Shown here: positions 14,269 to 19,885 of the stretch, one piece after another
Layout: each line of letters begins with the position of its first letter
Position numbering within the stretch: position 1 is the first letter of the stretch
DNA from: Enterobacteriaceae bacterium UBA3516
GTDB lineage: Bacteria; Pseudomonadota; Gammaproteobacteria; Enterobacterales; Enterobacteriaceae
Assembly (NCBI GenBank): GCA_002377245.1
Contig: DFPL01000134.1
Coordinates: 1-19,885 of the forward strand
Direction: 5' to 3'
Length of the DNA stretch: 19,885 nt
Position numbers and translations under genes: made by a program
The notes under the pieces: model-generated
What the model was told of the DNA's origin: nothing
Databases searched by the model: none
What the model saw: the letters and a program-made list of their open reading frames with translations, nothing else

Positions 14269-14322
14269 TGACGCTAGCGTTACACGGTAACGTCAAGGGT
14301 TACTCAGTTTAAAAATGACGTT
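14269..14322. promoter_or_regulatory. Cluster of TGACG/CGTCA half-sites upstream of the chemoreceptor gene
   Basis: TGACG occurs at 14269-14273 and 14316-14320 and CGTCA at 14291-14295. AACGTCA (14289-14295) and TGACGTT (14316-14322) are perfect inverted arms with a 20-bp spacer, and CGTTAC-ACG-GTAACG (14278-14292) is a smaller nested dyad. The position about 120-175 bp before the chemoreceptor start suggests an activator or repressor site, but no regulator is identified. No convincing FliA (sigma-28) promoter was found before the gene. Confidence 0.3.
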
Positions 14323-14443
14323 CAGGTTGCTCGCCACTTTGCGTGTCATTATGAACATAAATAAATAGCGCACGATATAATTTCACACAACTTTAATTGC
14401 TCAACACATCCCTAAGGCCAGCAATTTTAAACAGAGCATAATC

Positions 14444-15871
14444 ATGAACTATCTTAAGAATTTCACTATCCGTCGGGTCGTACTTTGGATCCTTCTTACG
14501 GCGATTGTACTGGTCACCCTCACCGGCAGCTATGCCACATTTATCGCCCGGGAGATGAACCGGCAGGCAGACCAGAGCGCGGTATTCAACGATCGCGCGT
14601 TATTACTGGCACGCGTCGCCACGGCACTGCATCAGGGAAGCGCAGCGGAAAAACAGGCTCTGCGCGATGAGCTCCCTGCGGATGCGCAATGGGCGCGATT
14701 ATCCGAGGCGTTATCAGGTGCTCCAGTGGAGTGGGCACCTGAGATTAACGCCCGCGCGTATGACCTGAAACAGCAGATTCATGAAGGTCGTGAGCGCGTG
14801 AGCGCAGACCGCCACCGTCTTGAAATTGCTCTGCTCGTTGCGCTTATCGCCGCGTGTCTGCTGGTGATATTTTGTGACCGCTATCTGGTCAGGCATCTGG
14901 TACGGCCGGTCGCGGATATTCGTGCCCATTTTCGGGTCATTGCCGAGGGGAATCTGACCAAAGAGCCTGAAGAACAGGGCCGTAACTGCGTGGGGCAAAT
15001 GGTCCCGCTGGTGCGCGAAATGCAGCAGAGCCTCCTGACAACGGTGCGGGCAATCAGCGAAAATAGCGATGCCCTCTACCGTGAGGCCAGCGAAATCGCA
15101 GAGGGTAATACCGATCTAGCCGATCGCACCCGACAGCAGGCCGCCGCACTGGAGCAGACGGCAGCCAGTATGGAAGAGCTGACCTCGACGGTAAGTCACA
15201 ACGCCGATAACGCCGGCCAGGCTCGCGACCTGTCGGTCCTGACGGCGGGCACCACGGAAAAAGCCAGTCAACTGGTCGATAATCTCGCCAGTACCATGCA
15301 GCGCATCGCTGAAGGTTCCGACCAAATCCGCCAGTTTACGTCGACCATAAATAGCATCGCGTTCCAGACCAATATTCTGGCACTGAACGCCGCGGTTGAA
15401 GCTGCCCGTGCCGGTGAACAAGGGCGCGGATTTGCCGTGGTGGCAACCGAAGTTCGCTCCCTTGCCCAGCGCAGCGCAGCGGCCGCAAGTGAGATCGAAG
15501 CGCTGATCAACGCGGCCATTGCATCCGTTCATGAAGGCAGTGAGGTGGTACAGAATGCCAGCGGCGCAATGCGTGAGGTGAAAAACCACGTTGTCAGCGT
15601 ACGGGATCTGATCGGCGAAATAGCGATGGCCTCACACGAGCAAAGTAAAGGCATAGGCCAGGTCACGCTGGCGGTGGCTGAACTGGATCGCGTCACGCAG
15701 CAAAATGCGACGTTGGTTCAGCAGGTGAAATCGTCTGCCGGTAACCTTCATGGCAGAACCGAAACCCTGCGTGGCGTCGTCAGCCGCTTCACGTTGCCGA
15801 GCCCGGCAGCAAGCGTGACGCAGGCTACCGGGTATGTTGAGAAACAACGTTCCCCCGCGCAGGCGGTGTGA
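14444..15871 (+). CDS. Methyl-accepting chemotaxis protein with small periplasmic domain
   Basis: A 475-residue transmembrane chemoreceptor. TM1 is at about 11-33, a periplasmic domain of only about 92 residues follows (34-125), TM2 at 127-144, HAMP at about 145-200 and the signalling coiled coil to about 450. The first methylation region EQTAASMEELT (237-247) and the hairpin tip INSIAFQTNILALNAAVEAA with RAGEQGRGFAVVATEVRSL (302-340) match the enterobacterial Tsr/Tar class; the spacing from NADNA to FQTN equals that of Tsr. The C-terminus ends SPAQAV, without the NWETF-type pentapeptide that tethers CheR and CheB. The ligand domain is shorter than the about 150 residues of Tsr/Tar. The ligand is unknown. 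It stands alone between terminator-like elements. Confidence 0.93.
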   Translation: MNYLKNFTIRRVVLWILLTAIVLVTLTGSYATFIAREMNRQADQSAVFNDRALLLARVATALHQGSAAEKQALRDELPADAQWARLSEALSGAPVEWAPEINARAYDLKQQIHEGRERVSADRHRLEIALLVALIAACLLVIFCDRYLVRHLVRPVADIRAHFRVIAEGNLTKEPEEQGRNCVGQMVPLVREMQQSLLTTVRAISENSDALYREASEIAEGNTDLADRTRQQAAALEQTAASMEELTSTVSHNADNAGQARDLSVLTAGTTEKASQLVDNLASTMQRIAEGSDQIRQFTSTINSIAFQTNILALNAAVEAARAGEQGRGFAVVATEVRSLAQRSAAAASEIEALINAAIASVHEGSEVVQNASGAMREVKNHVVSVRDLIGEIAMASHEQSKGIGQVTLAVAELDRVTQQNATLVQQVKSSAGNLHGRTETLRGVVSRFTLPSPAASVTQATGYVEKQRSPAQAV

Positions 15872-15920
15872 AAGGGCCAGGCTTGTGGGGCGGTGACGCC
15901 ACCGGTCGTAAGCGCACGAG

Positions 15921-15955
15921 CATCAACGGGCTTTTAATCACAATGCCCGTTGATG
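15921..15955. terminator. Perfect 11-bp inverted repeat between convergent genes
   Basis: CATCAACGGGC (15921-15931) and GCCCGTTGATG (15945-15955) are exact reverse complements with a 13-base loop, between the 3' ends of the chemoreceptor gene and cscA. The stem is strong but neither side has a good T run, so it may be a bidirectional terminator of poor efficiency or an mRNA 3'-end stabiliser. Confidence 0.55.
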
Positions 15956-15973
15956 AACCTCAACAAAGGGGCG

Positions 15974-17407
15974 TTATTCGAGCTGCCATGCGCCCGCCTC
16001 GAATAGTGAGGCTGAACCGCTCCAGGCAAATAAGGCCAATTCCCGACGCGCCGCATCGGGATAGATTCGGCTACTCAGACAGGCCTCGCCCTCATTAACA
16101 AACACTTCTACGGAAGAGCTATCAAAGAAAATGCGCAGTTTCAGCGCCTCGCCTGCCCTCAACGGCACGCTACGCATGCCACACAGGGCGTAGTTGGGAT
16201 AATTCCTCTCCAGCACCAGTCGCTGCATCTGTGCATCAACATAAATACGTAACCCGTCGCCTAAACGGATACCGTACTGTTCCGCGCCGCTGTTAGCACA
16301 ATCCCAGTGCAGAACCACCTCCATGGCTTCACACTGTTCTACCACCGTCGAGTGCTGGTTATTGAGGGTGCAGACCGGCCACGGGAACCAGGCACCGCGT
16401 AAACTTTCGACCTCTTTCGCCGGGCGCATCTGTAATTGATTGTCAGCACTTAGACTCAGTTCGCGTGGCAGCGAAAGCATCCCTGCCCAGCCATCCTGCT
16501 GTTCCGGCATCGGTGATTCCCACATATCCAACCACGCCATAACGATACGGCGGCCATCCGGGGTGGTGAAACTCTGGGGGGCGTAAAAATCGTGCCCATG
16601 ATCCAATTCAGTAAACGCCCCTTCGCGAACAAAGGGTTGCCCTGGTTGCCATTCGCCGAGCAGATAGCCACTTTGAAACAAATTTCGCTGCCTGAAACCC
16701 TCTGCCGCCATCCCCTGAGGAGAGAACATCAGCACCTGTTTGCCGTTGAGCGTGAAGAAGTCCGGGCACTCCCACATATAGCCCATCTCTTTTTCCGCCT
16801 CATCGAGGACGCCCGCATCCTGCCACTGACGCAAATCGGCTGAGCGATAAAGCCGCACCTGCCCCGTTTCCCCGTCGCGCGCGCCGACGACCATGTACCA
16901 GCTATCGCCCTCACGCCATACTTTCGGGTCGCGGAAATGGTGCAGGCCCGGCGGGGTTTCCACGATGATGCCTTGCCGCTCAAAGTGCACGCCGTCGCGA
17001 CTGGTCGCCAGACACTGCACCTGGTAAAGGTTGGCTTCATCGCTGGGGTCGCCGTCAAATTTATGCCCGGTATAAATCAGCGCCAGGGTGTCGCCATCGA
17101 CCACCGCTGAGCCGGAAAAGCAGCCGTCTTTGTCTTCCGCGCCTTCGGGCGCCAGTGCAACCGGGAGATGCTCCCAGTGAACCAGATCCCTGCTGCGCGC
17201 ATGCCCCCAGTGCATCGGCCCCCACTGCGTGGAGTACGGATGATGCTGATAAAAGGCATGGTACCAGCCGTCAAACCAGACCAGACCGTTTGGGTCGTTC
17301 ATCCAGCCTCCGCGTGCGGCCAGATGATATCGCGGGTACCAGCGCAGGTTCAGCGCGTCACGTTTGGCCAGCAGTTCCTGCTCAGCCCGGGTGATGGAAT
17401 GGGTCAT
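15974..17407 (-). CDS. cscA: Sucrose hydrolase (invertase), GH32
   Basis: A 477-residue cytoplasmic beta-fructosidase, the same length as E. coli CscA. It splits sucrose into glucose and fructose after uptake of unphosphorylated sugar. The GH32 landmarks are clear: WMNDPNG (35-41) with nucleophile Asp38, FSGSA near 97-101, the RDP triad with Asp160 as transition-state stabiliser, and WECPDF (212-217) with acid/base Glu213. The C-terminal beta-sandwich ends in SSVEVFVNEGEACLSSRIYP. No signal peptide is present, consistent with intracellular action. It lies 16 bp downstream of cscB and should be cotranscribed with it. Raffinose or other beta-fructosides are possible additional substrates. Confidence 0.93.
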   Translation of the reverse strand: MTHSITRAEQELLAKRDALNLRWYPRYHLAARGGWMNDPNGLVWFDGWYHAFYQHHPYSTQWGPMHWGHARSRDLVHWEHLPVALAPEGAEDKDGCFSGSAVVDGDTLALIYTGHKFDGDPSDEANLYQVQCLATSRDGVHFERQGIIVETPPGLHHFRDPKVWREGDSWYMVVGARDGETGQVRLYRSADLRQWQDAGVLDEAEKEMGYMWECPDFFTLNGKQVLMFSPQGMAAEGFRQRNLFQSGYLLGEWQPGQPFVREGAFTELDHGHDFYAPQSFTTPDGRRIVMAWLDMWESPMPEQQDGWAGMLSLPRELSLSADNQLQMRPAKEVESLRGAWFPWPVCTLNNQHSTVVEQCEAMEVVLHWDCANSGAEQYGIRLGDGLRIYVDAQMQRLVLERNYPNYALCGMRSVPLRAGEALKLRIFFDSSSVEVFVNEGEACLSSRIYPDAARRELALFAWSGSASLFEAGAWQLE

Positions 17408-17423
17408 ATTCTCTACTCTTGAA

Positions 17424-18662
17424 TTAGATGGCGGAAGGTTGCGGAATCAACGGGTCGGAGGACGACGTATTGGAACGCAACAAGAAGATGGAGATAAAGG
17501 TGGTGCTGAACACCAGCAGTCCCATGATCAAATAGGACTGCGCGAAGCCGTATTTTTCGTAGCTGTAGCCAGCCAGTGGCGAGAGCACGGACGCAATGAC
17601 CGAGCTGGTGCAGGCGAATCCCACCAGATACAGCGTGGATGACAGGCGTTTGTCGAAGTTCAGGCTGTTGTATTTAAAGATAGCGACCAGCAAAATCGGC
17701 AGCTCAACCGCATGCAGTAGCTTGGTAATGGAGATAAGGAGCGGTCCTTCCACAAGCCCGGACGCCATCATGCGTAACGCCATCACCATGCCTGCGAAAA
17801 TCAGACCATTTTTCGCACCGATGCGGTTCACAAGCCAGGGGGCGCAGAACATACCGGCCGCCTCCAGGAACACCTGGAATGAATTCAGATACCCGTACAT
17901 CGCGTTCCCTTCCTGCAGGGTTGGGAACTGCGAAGAGAAGTAAACCGGGAATTGCTGATCGTAAACGCCGTAAATACAGGTCCCAATCACGAAAAAGACC
18001 AGCGCCCAAAAGCGTGGCAGCGTCAGCAACCGCAGCGCATCTTCAAGCGTGACTTTGCCGCCTGACACCGCCACCTGCATCGCATGCGGCGCAGAGGAGA
18101 CCCGCAGGCGCGCCAGCAGAACAAAGAATACCAGCCCGGAACAACTGGCCACCGCGAAATTGAGTTTTGGATTAATGTTAAACAGTAAACCGGCAAAGAA
18201 GGTCGCCACCGCCCAGCCGAGCGATCCCCACATCCGCGCCTTGCCAAATTCAAACTGGCTCTGACGAGCAACACGTTCGGTGTACGACTCCAGTACGCCA
18301 ATCCCGCCATTAAAAGTCAGGCCAATGTATATCCCGCCAAAAATACTGCCAAGTAAGATATTGATTTGTAATAAATAGCCAAATAATAAATACGCCGGGC
18401 CGGAAAGAATCAATAACCCTGTCAGATACCAGAGCAGGTTTTTACGCAGGCCAAGTTTGTCCTGAATGAAGCCGTAACATATTTGTGCGAACAGAGCCGA
18501 AACGGAAAGGACGGCATAAATTATGCCCGTATCGCCCGGTTTCAACCCTACCTCCTGATGTAGCCAGATAGAGAGTAATGAACCTGAGGAAGACCAGGTC
18601 ACAAAAAAGAAGAACAACAATGCACTGAGTAAGGTGTAGCTGTGCGAGTGATGCGCTTTCAT
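17424..18662 (-). CDS. cscB: Sucrose:H+ symporter, LacY-family MFS
   Basis: A 412-residue oligosaccharide:proton symporter with twelve membrane segments. Residues matching the LacY sugar and proton machinery are visible: Glu125 (LacY 126), Arg143 (144), Trp150 (151), Asp235 in YDQQF (240), Glu267 (269), Arg297 (302), and His317 and Glu320 in KLLHAVELP (322, 325). NSFQVFLEA and FDKRLSSTLYLVGF resemble CscB and the raffinose permease RafB. Its place between cscA and cscR indicates sucrose, but a raffinose or melibiose permease of the same family cannot be excluded. The first gene of the minus-strand operon, it starts 32 bp after the CscR-type palindrome. Confidence 0.88.
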   Translation of the reverse strand: MKAHHSHSYTLLSALLFFFFVTWSSSGSLLSIWLHQEVGLKPGDTGIIYAVLSVSALFAQICYGFIQDKLGLRKNLLWYLTGLLILSGPAYLLFGYLLQINILLGSIFGGIYIGLTFNGGIGVLESYTERVARQSQFEFGKARMWGSLGWAVATFFAGLLFNINPKLNFAVASCSGLVFFVLLARLRVSSAPHAMQVAVSGGKVTLEDALRLLTLPRFWALVFFVIGTCIYGVYDQQFPVYFSSQFPTLQEGNAMYGYLNSFQVFLEAAGMFCAPWLVNRIGAKNGLIFAGMVMALRMMASGLVEGPLLISITKLLHAVELPILLVAIFKYNSLNFDKRLSSTLYLVGFACTSSVIASVLSPLAGYSYEKYGFAQSYLIMGLLVFSTTFISIFLLRSNTSSSDPLIPQPSAI

Positions 18663-18693
18663 TGGAACATTCTCGTGTTGGAGTAATGCGACG

Positions 18694-18709
18694 ATGTTAA
18701 CGTTAACAT
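18694..18709. promoter_or_regulatory. 16-bp perfect palindrome, CscR operator candidate
   Basis: ATGTTAACGTTAACAT is a perfect palindrome with the central CG typical of LacI-family operators. It lies in the 175-bp gap between divergent cscB and cscR, 32 bp upstream of cscB, so it is well placed to block the cscBA promoter. cscR lies 128 bp away and may be less affected. Only one such site was found in the gap. Confidence 0.85.
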
Positions 18710-18837
18710 AGATAAAATGAGATCAAGATCGGCTTTTTCAACCACAGCGCAGCATGTGGATACAGAAAAGCGCTCATCGCTTTACCTTCGGCCCCTGAGT
18801 CGTATAGCCTGAGCGAAGAGAAATATTGGAGTGAAAA

Positions 18838-19845
18838 ATGGCTTCTTTAAAGGATGTGGCGAAACTGGCAAACGTGTCGCTGATGACGGTTTCCCGCGCG
18901 CTGAACAGCCCGGAACGGCTAAAACCTGACACCCTTGCCCGCGTTCAGGCGGCAATTGAACAAACCCATTACGTCCCCGATCTGTCCGCGAAAAAAATAC
19001 GCGGTGCCCATGCCTCGCCGAGAACCATTGGCGTGCTGGCACTGGATACCGTGACTACGCCGTTTTCGGTAGAGATGACCTTGTCCATCGAAGAGACCGC
19101 GAGAATACACGGCTGGAACAGTTTTGTGATGAACATGTTTACCGACGACGACCCGGACGCCATTGTCGATCTCCTGCTTTCTCATCGCCCCGACGGGATA
19201 ATCTACACCACAATGGGGCTACGTCAGGTGCCTTTGCCCGCCAAGCTCCTCACCCTGCCCTGCGTGCTGGCGAACTGCGAAAGCGAACATGAAAGGGTTG
19301 CCAGCTATATTCCCGATGATGAAAACGGTCAATATGCAGCGGTAAAGGCGTTGCTCGATGCGGGTTACCGCCGGCCGCTTTGCCTGCATCTTCCGGCCAA
19401 CCATCTTGCCACGCGCCGACGCCGACAAGGGCTGAACAGAGCATGCCTTGACGCGGGCATCGACCCGGACACGTTCACCCACACCTATATGGAATATGGC
19501 GATCAACATTATCGTGATATTCCCTCGGTAGTGATGGCATATCTGCCTGAGGGCAGACCACAATTCGATTCAGTGATTTGCGGCAACGATCGTATTGCCT
19601 TTATGGTGTATCAGACGCTGCTGGCGCAGGGTCTGAAGATCCCGCAAGATATCGGCGTTATCGGTTACGACAATATGGTGGGCATTGGCGATCTGTTTTT
19701 GCCGTCTCTTTCAACCGTGCAACTGCCGCATTATGAAATCGGACGCCAGAGCGCCCTGCATATTATCAATGGCCTCACGCACAGAGAAACGACGCGCGTT
19801 GAAAGCCCTTTTTTATTGCGTGATTCATCACCCCATAAGACGTGA
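18838..19845 (+). CDS. cscR: LacI-family sucrose operon repressor
   Basis: A 335-residue repressor, similar in length to E. coli CscR (331). The DNA-binding helix-turn-helix MASLKDVAKLANVSLMTVSR occupies residues 1-20, followed by the hinge region (YVPDLSAKKIRG) and a periplasmic-binding-protein-like effector domain with TPFSVEMTLSIEETA, HRPDGIIYTTMGLR and FDSVICGNDRIAF, all close to recalled CscR sequence. GGAG precedes the start. It probably represses cscBA through the palindrome at 18694-18709 and is released by fructose or sucrose, as for E. coli CscR. Transcribed away from cscBA. Confidence 0.93.
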   Translation: MASLKDVAKLANVSLMTVSRALNSPERLKPDTLARVQAAIEQTHYVPDLSAKKIRGAHASPRTIGVLALDTVTTPFSVEMTLSIEETARIHGWNSFVMNMFTDDDPDAIVDLLLSHRPDGIIYTTMGLRQVPLPAKLLTLPCVLANCESEHERVASYIPDDENGQYAAVKALLDAGYRRPLCLHLPANHLATRRRRQGLNRACLDAGIDPDTFTHTYMEYGDQHYRDIPSVVMAYLPEGRPQFDSVICGNDRIAFMVYQTLLAQGLKIPQDIGVIGYDNMVGIGDLFLPSLSTVQLPHYEIGRQSALHIINGLTHRETTRVESPFLLRDSSPHKT

Positions 19846-19867
19846 GCGTCGCCGAGGTCGGCAGAGC

Positions 19868-19884
19868 GGTGGCGGTGAACCACC
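19868..19884 (+). terminator. Small hairpin after cscR, cut by the window end
   Basis: GGTGG (19868-19872) pairs with CCACC (19880-19884) with a 7-base loop, 23 bp after the cscR stop. A following T run cannot be seen because the window ends, so this is only a candidate terminator. Confidence 0.25.
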
Positions 19885-19885
19885 C

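Noticed and set aside
14350..14443. Sigma-28 (FliA) promoter before the chemoreceptor
   Set aside because: TAAAT and GATATAA elements are present, but neither sequence nor spacing fits TAAA-N15-GCCGATAA.
15116..15589. A 157-codon minus-strand frame inside the chemoreceptor gene
   Set aside because: It lies opposite the most conserved part of a well-supported chemoreceptor and has no recognisable features.
18710..18740. Possible CRP site in the cscB-cscR gap (TGAGA-N6-TCGGC)
   Set aside because: Only one half resembles the CRP consensus; the other half does not match TCACA.
1..19885. CRISPR arrays, tRNA or rRNA genes, transposases, integrases, attachment sites
   Set aside because: Reading through the window showed no regularly spaced repeats, cloverleaf sequences, or proteins of these types.

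Overview
The window reads as chromosomal accessory or variable-region DNA from an enterobacterium (family Enterobacteriaceae, Enterobacter/Lelliottia/Kosakonia-like). It is GC-rich and densely coding, and its recognisable cassettes (hiuH-hprRS, a BluR/YcgZ/AriR-type locus, cscA-cscB-cscR) are known from Escherichia coli and relatives. No rRNA, tRNA, insertion sequence, CRISPR array or phage gene was recognised. The genus assignment is inference.

Layout. (1) 88-1679: a class I SAM-dependent methyltransferase (minus) divergent from an AraC-type regulator (plus). (2) 1662-5834: an export block. A TetR regulator (minus) and two overlapping MFS genes (plus) diverge from a control region with a 19-bp perfect inverted repeat. 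The first MFS gene looks internally deleted, the second looks intact, and a third, probably independent, MFS gene follows. (3) 5870-8444: periplasmic 5-hydroxyisourate hydrolase hiuH (minus), divergent from the two-component system hprR-hprS (plus), with a 20-bp palindrome very like the HprR/CusR box between them. (4) 8477-12441: a cupin-AraC regulator (minus) divergent from a FUSC / DUF1656 / HlyD tripartite efflux operon (plus). The HlyD gene carries an in-frame TAG stop. (5) 12466-14209: a MerR-type regulator of the MlrA/BluR kind (minus), divergent from YcgZ-like and AriR/YmgB-like small connector genes, with TTGTACA/TGTACAA half-sites at both promoters. The photoreceptor gene bluF is not beside it. 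(6) 14444-15871: a methyl-accepting chemotaxis protein with a small periplasmic domain. (7) 15974-19845: a sucrose cluster with cscA and cscB (minus) and divergent cscR (plus). A perfect 16-bp LacI-type palindrome lies in front of cscB, and there is no fructokinase gene in the window.

The region is a series of small, self-contained sense-and-respond modules, each a regulator divergent from its likely targets with a visible dyad or direct repeat between them. Two export modules appear damaged (internal MFS deletion, amber codon in the HlyD adaptor). I found no clearly new biological system. The most useful observations are the two lesions, the operator architectures, the BluR-type locus without BluF, and the loss in HprS of the two transmembrane cysteines present in E. 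coli HprS. Family assignments come from recalled sequence similarity and motifs, not from a database search.
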